Origin: Neodontobutis hainanensis
Taxonomy: Eukaryota > Chordata > Actinopteri > Gobiiformes > Odontobutidae
Assembly: GCA_024349245.1 (NCBI GenBank)
Contig: JALDNG010000005.1
Span: 16,469,001 to 16,533,000 of the forward strand
Reading direction: 5' to 3'
Length of the DNA: 64,000 nucleotides
Shown here: piece after piece, positions 12,401 to 22,559 of the stretch
How the letters are laid out: each line of letters starts with the position of its first letter
How positions within the stretch are numbered: the stretch's first letter is position 1
Made by a program: the position numbers and the translations under genes
The notes under the pieces: generated by a model
Database searches by the model: none
Told to the model about the DNA's origin: nothing
Seen by the model: the letters and a program-made list of their open reading frames with translations, nothing else

Positions 12401-12725
12401 GGATGGGCTGTCGGAGGAGGAAGAGGACGAGCTTCAAACCGATGGCGAGGAGGAGGAGGAGGAAGAGGAGGTGGCAGGAGAGCTCGATTTTCCCAATAGC
12501 CCTTCTACGTCCAGTGCTATTAGTGGTAGCAGCAGTGGGGGAGGAACGCACCCCCATAGCCCGATGGTGGACGTCAGGATGATAGACTTTGCTCACACCA
12601 CTTGCAAACACTACGATGAGGACAGTGTGGTCCACGAGGGACAGGACAGCGGCTACATTTTCGGCCTTCAGAACCTTATTACAATTATTTCAGAACTAGA
12701 GAACCACAGCACAAACCAGGACTGA
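6226..12725 (+). CDS. ip6k2: Inositol hexakisphosphate kinase 2 (IP6K2), five coding exons
   Basis: Exons: 6226-6487, 8355-8583, 9910-10088, 10755-10930, 12135-12725. All introns are GT-AG and phases agree, giving 478 codons plus stop (human IP6K2 has 426). The family phosphorylates InsP6 to the pyrophosphate 5-InsP7, mainly in nucleus and cytosol. Seen: N-terminal LEPFVHQVGGHSCVLRF, the inositol-phosphate kinase signature PCVLDLKMG with the following TRQHGDDAS in exon 4, and YRFYSSSLLIIYDG and VDVRMIDFAHTT in exon 5. Exon 3 (KENAKQRNQY) and exon 5 (LMFMNKYHGRKL) resemble IP6K2 more than IP6K1 or IP6K3. Odd points: a Gln/Lys-rich N-terminal extension and an acidic Glu run followed by a Ser/Gly-rich stretch before the last motif. 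ATG 6232 has the better context (A at -3) and gives the human-like MSRAVEA start, so 476 codons is equally possible. ip6k2a versus ip6k2b cannot be decided. Confidence 0.95.
8860..8935. repeat. DNA-transposon fragment with TATA palindrome (ip6k2 intron 2)
   Basis: CCCTATATA (8867-8875) and TATATAGGG (8882-8890) form a 9-bp inverted repeat with a 6-base loop. The wording resembles the common fish repeat containing ACTATATAGTGCAC, a diverged copy of which lies near 53925-54030. Confidence 0.4.
9205..9471 (+). repeat. Degenerate SINE with (ATT)n tail (ip6k2 intron 2)
   Basis: The region contains a B-box-like AGTTTAATTCC, the fish-SINE phrase TCTTTGAGCAAGACATTTCA, and GAAGTGCTTTAAAAACC. It ends in about ten ATT units (from about 9440). 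The 144-residue minus-strand frame across it is an artefact of the repeat. Confidence 0.55.
11068..11155 (+). repeat. DNA-transposon-like fragment (ip6k2 intron 4)
   Basis: AGGGCTGGGCAATATGGAC, then ATATCTTGATATATTT, resembles the ends of common fish hAT/Tc1-class repeats. It is short and degraded; the class is uncertain. Confidence 0.35.
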
Positions 12726-13905
12726 GAGACTAATTCAAAGCTGAGGCACAAAAAGGAGGCACAACTTTATATATAAGCTGACTTTAGTGGATTGGACCAC
12801 ATTCCTCCTTGTTGTCATCGCCAATGTTTGTGTCACGTGTGACTTCGGGATATGAAGCCAATGATGCAGTGATTACATTGTCGCCATAATGTTTCAAACC
12901 TTTTAAACCCAGTTGGATAAAAAGGGATTAATTATTTGGAGGTAAAAATAAAAGGTAACCTACTGACAATGTTTTACTTTCTCTCCAAAGCCATGAGCTG
13001 AACTGAACTTTAAATTAGGGAACAAATAACAGGCACATATGTTACATAAACCAGAAAAGAAAATAGATGATAGACTTCTCGAACTAATGTAGCATTCATT
13101 TCAAGTTTTTCTTCAAGAATATGAGCATCTCTGCATTTTATGGAGAAAGTTTGTCCCTTTTCTCATCTATACTTCCTGCTGTGCTAAAAAGGTGCTCATT
13201 ATAAACACTTGTGCCTGGAGCACAGAGGAATGCCTGTGCTGCTTATCCTGTTTTTCAAAACTATTTTTAGCCAGTATCGGCCGATTATCAGTGGCCGATT
13301 GATCGGAGCACCCCTAATATTTTGATTTCAAAACTCAGATTTTGACCACACTATTATAGTGTTCATAAAATCTAAAGCAGACATCAGACTGGATTTTATT
13401 TTAGTTTTTAAAATCCTGGTAGTGTTGTAGTGTGGACAAACTATATAAACTGATGACCTGTTTTTCATTCTGCTTTTCTCTTTATTTTAAAAAACATGGG
13501 TAGATGTTTTCAAATAACACAGTTTTAAAATGAAAATGCATTAGTGTGTATGCAGCCTCAAAACTTTGCACAAAGCACATTCAAGGTGAGTGTGTCGAAA
13601 CAGGGCTTTTAAAGGGAGCAGGTTGTGTGTGAACAGAGCCACCGGGGAACGTACTTTTGGCTATGGCTCTTTCATTTTCTTTTCTGTCTGTCTAGAGAAA
13701 ATAATCATGTAGACAAAGATTATATAGAATTTTTAAATTTATTTATTTGACATCTTTCATAATAGTGAAAGAAGAAAAGTAAATGGAGCGTACTACATTC
13801 CATGTTAATAATGTTAAAATAATGATGAATATTGATGATTGTTTGGATACCTCTATTGTGTATATCTGTGTTGTCCGGTTTGTTTGAGGAGAAAATAAAT
13901 ACTTT
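12726..13905 (+). terminator. ip6k2 3' untranslated region and candidate poly(A) signals
   Basis: After the stop at 12723-12725, AATAAA occurs at 12947-12952 and 13894-13899. The second is followed by a TG/T-rich stretch, a typical downstream element. A TE scrap resembling hAT ends (TATCGGCCGATTATC) lies at about 13270. Which signal is used is not known. Confidence 0.4.
13265..13320 (-). repeat. hAT-like element scrap in the ip6k2 3' region
   Basis: On the minus strand the sequence reads GGGGTGCTCCGATCAATCGG followed by CCACTGATAATCGGCCGATAC. This resembles the terminal sequence of a common vertebrate hAT-type repeat. No transposase is present. Confidence 0.45.
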
Positions 13906-14072
13906 GTGCTAAGATTTCTGTCTTCTTGGTTTGTGTTTTTTGGCTTTATTTGTGGTGTTAGTACAATGGAAGCAAAATTTACCACCAAATCTCCTCTTTC
14001 TTACATAAAGTTTTAATATGCAGTGGTGTAAAAAGTATTTGAGAATTTATAAAAATTTTTTTGCACATTTGT

Positions 14073-14175
14073 TGTGATTTAGTCCCGTTAGGGGTCCCGG
14101 GTGAGTGGAGCCTACCCCAGCAGCTTTGGGCCTGCAATGGACAGTTAGTTACAGGGCTGACACTTAGACATAGTC
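14073..14175 (-). repeat. SINE fragment, subfamily 3 (tail half)
   Basis: TTAGTCCCGTTAGGGGTCCC, then GGACAGTTAGTTACAGGGCTGACACTT, matches the distal half of the repeat at 59140-59230 in the same orientation. Head and core are absent. Confidence 0.6.
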
Positions 14176-15457
14176 AGTGACAGAAAACTGCAACTCAAAC
14201 CAGTCAGTGATGGAGGCCCGTACAGACAACATGCCAAGTTTACATTCTGTGGTACAGCTGAACATAACATCATCATCATCTGAAGCCAACTTTCCCAGAG
14301 CCAACTGTGCAGTCAGTAATTGGAAAATACTTTTTTGTTTTGTCTCCAGCCATCGCCACATGAGATTAAAACAACCATGGTGTGAAGAAGGACACCTCGT
14401 TTCAAGGACTTCCTAAGACTTGACTAAACTTTATTTTGTAGTTTATAAATGGTGTCATGTCTTTTAAAATTTTGGAATGTTTTAATTGTTTATAAAGAAT
14501 AGTGCATTTTAGACTCAATCTATTTATTTCAAACATTTTGACTAATTTCTCAAAAATTACGGTTACAGTTATTTTATCCAAATAAAACCTTTTTACTCTG
14601 GAGCCCAAGGCCACACATTATCCATGTTTTCTTCTCTGTTTTAGACAAAGATAATATTACAAAAAAATTGAGAAGCACTCAAACAGCTTTTGAAGTCTGT
14701 TCTCTAGTTTGGACCCTGTTGTAAACATCAGTATTTCCTTTCACAATGTCTTTCACAATGACTCTTTGCTTGGTACTTTTCCTCAAACACAATCTTCAGC
14801 AATGAGGCAATTTTGATATTAATGGAGAACAAGAGGCAATAAGTTCTAACATAGCTTTTCAAACATTCTATGCCTAAATGAACAGATTGCGTTTACAGAC
14901 ATAACCATTCACTTTGCAAAATTAAACAGGTCTGACCCTCATATCGATTCCCACTCAGTAGAAAATGTTTTTTTAAATTTGACGGGCTTTATGTGTTGCA
15001 TTGTTTCACTGATTGGTTCTGTACAATGTGCTCTGGTTGTATGTCTCGTCAACTGTGTCAAAGGGCAGGTTATCCTAGGTCTGTTTTCTGCTACCACAAA
15101 GATGAGATTACATGATTTTACTAAAAAACAGTACCGTTTTACTGAAAAACTATTTCTTTGAAGGACAATAAAATACTTGTTTATTTCTTTATCTTGAAAT
15201 GGTGGAAACATTTAATTAAATAATTATTTGAGTTTTAGTGTTTATATTCTTTTCTTTTGTCCTCACTATGTACACTGCACGATCACCCAGTGAGCACAAC
15301 ATGCAACATATTATATTAAAGCAAACATATCTTGAGATATGAGAAAGTTAGACATTAAATAGTTTGATGTTTGATTTATCAAGAAGAAAAAAATCAATAC
15401 ATTGTTGTACTGTATTTTGTGTCCTTTGGTGTTTGAAGAGATTTTATTTTGTATTTT
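14176..15457. other. Intergenic sequence, nothing recognised
   Basis: AT-rich with several short overlapping frames on both strands and no recognisable domain, exon or RNA. Confidence 0.4.
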
Positions 15458-15835
15458 TTGTGTTTTTTATTTATTTAGGATCCCTTACTCTTCCTGGGGT
15501 CCAAAAATACAAGAATGATACACAAAATTTAAAATACAACAACTGTCTTACAGTCCAACATTTAAAACCATCTGAAAAAAAAATGAAAAAAAAATATATA
15601 TATTTTGTTTATATTATATTTTTATTTTATATTTTTTTATTTTATAATTATATGTATTATGTTTGCCAACATAAGCGCTTGTGTAATTATTTTGGTGGTT
15701 TTACATGTTAAAAACTTTGCATAATGTATATTTTAATCATTGTCATAGCTCTTCCCATTTTAGTACACATAACTTCTTTTGCTTAGACCATGATAACGTT
15801 CTATCCACTATGATTCCCAGAGGTTTGTCTCCTGA
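15458..15835 (-). repeat. LINE 3'-end-like remnant
   Basis: ATTTATTTAGGATCCC, then TTACTCTTCCTGGGGTCC, is wording I associate with a widespread fish LINE 3' region, here on the minus strand and much decayed. Only the first ~50 bases are a clear match; the rest is inferred from continuity. Confidence 0.35.
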
Positions 15836-16960
15836 ACTTGTTTAATAAGAGTATATTGTATTTTCAAACATAGTAATGGATTTATGTTAATTTAATGATT
15901 TGAACTAAATACTATAATGTGTGTTTTTTTAATATATTTTAAACTAGTTGGTTACTATTTATCCAGTTCACCACCAGTTAACTCTGCCTTTAGAGATGTC
16001 CCAGAGGAAGGTGACACATCCTTACAGCTTCAGCCTGTTCTGGTTGTCTCTAACCAGTCTAAACCAGACCGACCGGCCCAGCAGTGTTGGCAGAAGCTAT
16101 TAACCTGACACAGCTTGAGTCAACAGAGAGCACAGGCCATTAGCACTTCCTCTACTCACGCCGTCCGTCTCAACACATCTGTCAGACCAGTACAAGATCT
16201 CAAACACCGAGAAATGTGCACCTGACAACATTAACGCTCCATGACTCACTGCCTGTGGCGATGGGGAGACCTAGTTTCACACACCTCCTCAGGCTGGGAG
16301 GTTCAGTCGGAGTCTGTGTCACCTACGTTGGAGCACATGACGTTATAAAAGCTGTAGTGCATTATAGGCAATCATGAAAATAATTATTTAGTTTTATTTT
16401 TTTTATGAAGAAAAGGATTAGATAGAAAGGAAGTAGAATTTAGTGTTAGTCAGTTAGATGCTGACATCAATGTGATGATTAAAAAAAATCAATAAGGAAT
16501 GCAAACTTCTTATTGCAAAATTCTAAAGTCTTTTCTAAAAATGGAGATTTTGACTCGAGTGAAGACTCGTTTGTGACAGTTTAAAAAAAAAAATTACCTA
16601 AGTGGCTCAATATTTTGACACCATATGGCAAAAATGATAATAAATAATTTTGAGAAAATAATGCCTTATCACAAGACTTTTGCAAAATAATGAAAACAAA
16701 TACTTAGTTGTTAAAAGAATCACCTGTCATCAAAATGTTAATTTTTGCCAAAAGAAAGAAAAAAAATATAGAGAGAGAGCTAGAGATTTCAAACATGTCT
16801 ATTTTTCTTTAAATTATGACTTACACATTGTCTTCTTATGGCTTAAACATCTGTCTTATAGGCTCTGAGTTTGAGTCTTTTATTCTCGTAATTTTCTGTT
16901 TTAGTGTGCTGTGTGGATATATGGAGACTGATGAGAGGATGAGGAGGATAAGCTGTACTG

Positions 16961-16962
<2 letters not shown>

Positions 16963-17041
<79 letters not shown>

Positions 17042-17046
17042 TGTGC
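16963..17046. repeat. (GT)n microsatellite
   Basis: About 40 uninterrupted GT dinucleotides end with a few imperfect units. The poly-Val/Cys and poly-His/Thr reading frames on the two strands come only from this tract. Confidence 0.95.
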
Positions 17047-18983
17047 GTGGGGGGGTAAGGGTTGGCTGATGTTGTGTAACAGCCTGAGGGTCAGGGGTAT
17101 GCTTTTAACCATCACAATGATCCCATTCTGTCAACAAAACGCTCTGTCTCTGCAGATGCACCTGAAATTCTCTGTTTTCCATGGTGCACCCTTTAATACA
17201 TCACATGACTCTAATATTTGAGGGTCGTTAATTATTGTCCCTGTGTGTGTTTAGGCCATTTGTGAACCTAGCTATTAATCATTTTGTATATATTTTTTCC
17301 TTTTAAAATCATTTGGTGCGTTTGTACACATTTGGAAGGGTTACATTTTTATTAATGCATGTCCTTTTAGTGTGTGTGTGTGTATTTAAATTTTTTTTTG
17401 TGTTTATGCTCCCAATAAGTAACTTATTCTTCACGTAACCTATACTAACAAAACACATATATTCCAAATTCTGCTGAATAAAAGAAGATGTAACTTCTAA
17501 AGTTCTAATGTGTCCCACGACAGGGAAAGTTGTAAAACAAACTTAAGGTTGAGGCCGTTCAAGAGAAATCATCAGACCTATACTGGCTTTGTTCATAGAC
17601 AACAGCAGACAATGTCCCTGCAGGGCTACCATATCCTGGTATCCTACCACCGCCTGCACTATTGTAGTGTTGGTGTGTAATTGTACATGAAGAGTGTTAA
17701 GGACCTGGCTATTAATACTTGAATAACTTTTTCTACAAACTGGAAACTGTAGTGTTATGGCCTCCTCCCTGTTTATGAAGAACGCGTATTAAAAAATAGC
17801 ATTACACACACTCTTGAATGAGGCACTTGACCAATGCATTGTCCTCCATCCTCCATTAAACAAACATGTTTCTAGTGCGTCCTTGTAGCCCACCGCTCTA
17901 CCTCATGTAGGACGGTTGCATAACATCGGTTCAGATCACTATGGCAACAGCAGCCTTAACTAAAATAGTCTCATGCCATTCTGAACCACTAGAGTTACAA
18001 CACCCCACATGATCCATATATTCATACTCATCCAGGCCTGTGACTGCTGCTCTCATTCATCCCCACTCCTTCTCACAAAATCCACTCACCCTCGGCTCTC
18101 TTTTCTCACTGTCAGCCCGGGCCCTCGTCTCTCGGCATGCCCTTACTAATCATCCCCAAACTGAGGATTATCTAATAACTGCTCGCCACTTATTAAAATC
18201 CTGAGAGGCCGGTCTTTCCTGCTGTGTCTGTTTTGTTTCTATGGAGGGACAGTGTTTCTTCTCAACGGTTTAATGTTTATAAGACTCGTCCTGGAAGCGT
18301 ACGAAAAGAAATGTGACCTGACATACAAATGTGAGCAAAAACAGAGAAGCGCTTGTTATTTTTTTGTTCCCCAGTGTTTGCATTTTGGGTTTGTCTGCGT
18401 GTGTCACAGTGAGTAGATCACAACATTAGTCATGTCCTCGCTGTGGAAGTGTTTCCAATGGAATTCAAACGGATCCTACAGTGTTTCTCTTTCCTGTTCT
18501 TCCCAATGTCAGTGTTTCACGGGCCGCAATCTTAAAACAATCACATTAAACAAATTGTGAAAGTACATTTTAATAAAGCTCACTTTTCAGTTTCAAGATA
18601 AAGTTAAGCTAACGTAACGTAACGTGACTTAGTGATAAGTTAGTAAAATTATTAAATACCACTTGCCAAAATGACTTTACAACTTGTTTTAACTCAGGCT
18701 GAATTCTAATAAATATACAAACAGCTTCATTTAATGTACTTGCCTATTGTAACAGCATTATTACATGATACAGTGGTGTTAAAGGGGACTTCTAACCTTT
18801 AACTTGATTTTAATGAAATAATCTGTCCTTGTCTGTAAAGTAATACCGTATTATATAGTGTAATTGTACTGAAGAATTGAAGATTATTTTTTTAAATTTT
18901 AGGGGCTTTACGGATTTTCCATTTTGGAAACAGATATTAGTCAGGTTTAAAAACACATTAGACACAATGCCCCCCGGGTCATC
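17047..18983. other. Intergenic sequence with one GC-richer block
   Basis: No exon was found. The block at about 18080-18230 is higher in GC than its surroundings and holds TAATC/GGATTA words. It might be a conserved noncoding element, but nothing more can be said without alignment. Confidence 0.35.
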
Positions 18984-19021
18984 TGACCCATCTGAGATTT
19001 GAACCAATCTCAGATGGGTCA
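18984..19021. repeat. Perfect 16-bp inverted repeat (hairpin)
   Basis: The arm TGACCCATCTGAGATT (18984-18999) and its exact reverse complement (19006-19021) flank a 6-base loop TGAACC. The arms could form a hairpin, or be the fold-back core of a decayed element. No gene lies within several kilobases. Confidence 0.85.
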
Positions 19022-19742
19022 TTTGCCCAATGTCATCCCCCTCTCTCTCACACTGCTTCCTGTCAGCTTACTGTCAACTATCAAGAAAGGCAAAGGGCCT
19101 AAAAATATTTAAAACTAAATAAACACAGATTATATTATATGGCTCTATTTATTTCTTAAATTTATATTTAAGCAGTTCCTGATGTCTGAGTGCATTTTGT
19201 AACTTTGAAAATTGTGTTTATAATGTTTCTAAAACCATCTAATTTGATGGGCATTAATAATACTGTAAATATCACAATCATCATCATCTCTGAAATACAG
19301 AAACACACTGAAATGCTCACAAAGGCGTCTTATGGGTTTTGAATTTCGAGAACACAATGTACTATTTTACATGTGATCCTCTGTCCCATGTGTCCCTCTG
19401 GCATTTCTGAATTGCCCCATTGTTTGTTACACAATTTGGCACACAAGTGGTCTCTGGACGTGGTCGCCGCTGGCTGTGACAACTGAAGACATGTCCTTCC
19501 AGACTGCGTTCAGCCGAGTCAGCAGCGAGCCAACATCTCTGCAGGCAGCACGGGCTGTGGTCTCAGATGTGTTGAATCATTACGCTTTAAGCATGTGGCT
19601 TCTAATTGTGAAGATTTATATTTTGAAACTGTTTTCGAGAATAAGTAAAATAACTGCCTATTTATTCATGTCAATGCAACAGAGCACTGAGCCTGCTTCT
19701 TCAAATATCTGTTTCCTTAAAGACAGGCAGAGTTTGCCCTTA

Positions 19743-19800
19743 GCACGTGCTAACATGTCAGTTAGCATGTGCTAACATGTCAGTTAACATGTGCTAACAC
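19743..19800. repeat. 22-bp tandem repeat, about 2.6 copies
   Basis: The unit GCACGTGCTAACATGTCAGT plus TA repeats at 19743, 19765 and (partly) 19787 with one to two changes each. The unit contains CACGTG or CATGTG E-box-like words. Confidence 0.85.
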
Positions 19801-21465
19801 AGCACTTTATAGTTAAGGAGGCCTCCTTGGCAACATAAACTGACCACCTTCAATAACATTCAATATTGGCTATATGAAGTATTAAATATTATACATTAAA
19901 ATCAGTTTATGTGATAAATTAAACTTGGCAAATCTGTGTAATCTGATAAATTGTCTACCTTAACTGACAATTCTCTGTGGGAAACACTGCATATGTTTGA
20001 GCAAATGCAAAAGCATTAGGCATGCATATATGATAAAGTAATTCTGTACCGCTCTGCCTTCTAACACTGAGGGCATTTTGACACATAAAGGTCAGGTCAT
20101 AATCTAGGAAAGTGTATTTTTTGGTTCTATAACATTTCCATCACTGACATTTGAAAAACCTCAGTTTTTTAGCCTGTAGTAAAGCTTAATATTGTTTATC
20201 CTCTAGTTGGGTCCTCTTCTTTATGTGTTTCACTGTCTACAAAGGTTTTTGATCCAAAAGTCAGAGTAAGTACTTGTACTGGAGAAAAAAACAGACCTTG
20301 GTCCAGACCAACATCACCTTAACTCATTTTCTATGCTCATCCATTGCCAGGCCATTTGTTTCCTTTAGAGCTTTTTGTCAGCTGGTTTTACCTGGTTAAT
20401 AAACTGGCTTTATTTGTTTACAGCCAAAAGGAAAAGAAGAGTCTGTCTTCATGTTACTTATGTACATGCCATGTATGGACATGAGTGGGCGTGGTTAAAG
20501 TCCCTGCACCTGCTCCTGGGCAGCACACCTGTTTCCAGATCACAGATTCAGTCAGGCATCAATGTTGTGGGCAGGTATCAACATGAACTTTTCCTGGAGG
20601 TTCTTTTGTATGAGTATTGTACCTTCACATGTCTTCGTCAGAAGAGTCATGTGAAGTTACTATGACGCGTCTTGTCAACTGTCATCACAACAGTCCTCTT
20701 CCTGTAGTTTGACTTCCTCAGAACACCCCCTTAAGTGGGAGACAGCACATATGCCCTCTAATCCCAGGTTACCGTTCCCTGGGCTCATTTACGGATCTCA
20801 TCTCCTTAATCCACTGACAGTGTTTTTTCTATCCAAATATTTAACAGCATTAAAAGACAGTACAGTGGTGTAAATTCAAATATATTGTTCAAATGCATGT
20901 GGGTCAGTATCTTTTGACATAAACATGAAGTAAATGTGAAGAAAAGGTTGACACACTAACCCCGTCAGTACCTCTGATTAGGGATTATGAGGTCTAAACA
21001 AAAAGTCTCATCACAACCGTTTTGATTGCTTCATTTTGTTCAGACACATTGTGGGAGAAGATTATTCTCACAGATTATGCAGTAAAACAAACCTTGAACA
21101 AATCTTGATGATTATGGTTAAAATATGAGAGTTGTGGGGATTAACCTGCTGGCCTGCTTAAAATTGAAAATGATTTGATAAGGAGTTCAGCCATCAATGG
21201 AGTGACTGTTTGGGTCAGCAATGCGCTGGTGCACAAACAGTAAAGTAAGTATGATGTGAGTTTGACAGCTGAGTTTGGATATATGAAGAGACAGAGGGCT
21301 TAGGCTTCAGATAATCCACCACTCATCTTTAAAGTGGATTTGAGCTGTAGAGACCATGGGTTGTGAAGCTTTTATTGAGCTGAATATTTGGCCCTAGCTA
21401 ACTGAGATTATTAATTGAAGTGGATGCTATACTTAACAACATAAATGTGTTTTGAAAGGACGTTA
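19801..21465. other. Intergenic sequence, nothing recognised
   Basis: A 96-residue plus-strand frame near 20375 has no recognisable domain and no exon-like flanks. No clear repeat was identified. Confidence 0.35.
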
Positions 21466-21479
21466 TGCTGTCAGGCACT

Positions 21480-21913
21480 ACTTAACATTGCCATCCTCTC
21501 TGTGATGTCTGAATAGACACTAACAACATGGACCATCCTCTATATTCTGTCTGAAGGGACATTATATAACCTTGGACATTCACTAGATGCTGTCTGGATG
21601 TATGCTGTACTAAACACGCACCTCTACATGTTGTTTAGTATGGAAGCTATACTACACAACATAAACCTTCCACTACACAGTGTCTGGATGGATGTTGTAT
21701 GCTATATTACATGAACCGCCCTCTACATTTTGTCAAAAACAACAACATGGTCAAAATGTACTCTATATGCTACAACAAGGGTCATCCTCTACGTGTGGTC
21801 AAGATGGACTCTATACTAAACCACACAGGTCATCCTCTAAGTTTTTCAAGTTGGATGCTATACTACACAACATGGGGCACTCTCTACATGATGTCTGGTT
21901 GGATGATACATAA
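21480..21913. repeat. Degenerate minisatellite, about 8 units of roughly 45-65 bp
   Basis: The phrase family CTATACTACACAACATGG followed by CATCCTCTACATG and TGTCTGGATGG recurs in diverged form near 21532, 21580, 21621, 21668, 21719, 21783, 21830 and 21880. A further diverged unit (AAACAACATGGCCCATCATCTACA) appears at about 22257, beyond an inserted element. Frames of 70-77 residues in the array are products of the repeat. Confidence 0.65.
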
Positions 21914-22030
21914 CAGTGGTTCCTAAACTGTGGTCCGAGGCCCCCTGGTGAGCCATAAAGGTGCTGCAGGGGGCTGCTTGAAGTTGTCCAAAATAGCAAA
22001 AAGAAATTCCGTTTCAATACTAAAAAACTA
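21914..22030 (+). mobile_element. hAT-like element fragment inserted in the minisatellite
   Basis: CAGTGGTTCCTAAACTGTGG followed by CCCCCTGGTGAGCC resembles the CAGTGGTTCTCAAACTG end of common fish hAT-type elements. It lies between minisatellite units on either side, so it probably inserted after the array formed. The right end was not located (somewhere before 22255). Confidence 0.5.
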
Positions 22031-22293
22031 TTTGCATCAGTTCTTCTCTGTAGTGCTCAAAATCTGCTCAATTTATACAACGGCCTCTTGAGTTACATTT
22101 TTTAATACATTACATTGTCTTATCTTATTGTGAAAGTTTAAGATTAGGGGGCCTCACAGGATTTTCTGACTTTTAAGGCAGCCTCTCTTGACTTTCTGAG
22201 AATGGCTGATAAATACCATACCATAGATGGTTTATGATGCCTTACATGAATGAAAACTAAACAACATGGCCCATCATCTACATAATAAAAATG

Positions 22294-22295
<2 letters not shown>

Positions 22296-22357
<62 letters not shown>
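22296..22357. repeat. (ATT)n microsatellite
   Basis: About 20 perfect ATT units directly abut a minus-strand SINE, whose simple-repeat tail they are likely to be. Confidence 0.95.
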
Positions 22358-22358
<1 letters not shown>

Positions 22359-22480
22359 CCACGGGAAAATTCACTGTCAGCAGTCGCCACCAGGGGGCAC
22401 CCCGCATGTTTGATATTGGTGGGGGTTACTGGAGTACCAGGAGGAAACCTTCCCAAGCACGGGGAGAACTCCACACAGAA
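22358..22480 (-). repeat. SINE fragment, subfamily 2 (5'-truncated)
   Basis: On the minus strand it begins in the shared core (TGTGTGGAGTTCTCCCCGTG, then GGTTTCCTCCTGGTACTCC). It passes through a GGTGCCCCCTGGTGGCGAC tail and ends in the AAT repeat at 22296-22357. A copy with the same tail lies at about 49921-50138. Confidence 0.65.
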
Positions 22481-22559
22481 ACGCATGTATACTGTATATG
22501 CACATAGTATATGCACCAGTGATACCCGTCCAGTCTTTGTAAAAAATGTAATGCATGAA

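Noticed and set aside
12108..12635. 175-residue minus-strand frame opposite the last ip6k2 exon
   Set aside because: It is the antisense shadow of a strongly supported coding exon, with no recognisable domain.
16816..17221. Frames with poly-Val/Cys or His/Thr runs
   Set aside because: They are translations of the (GT)n microsatellite.
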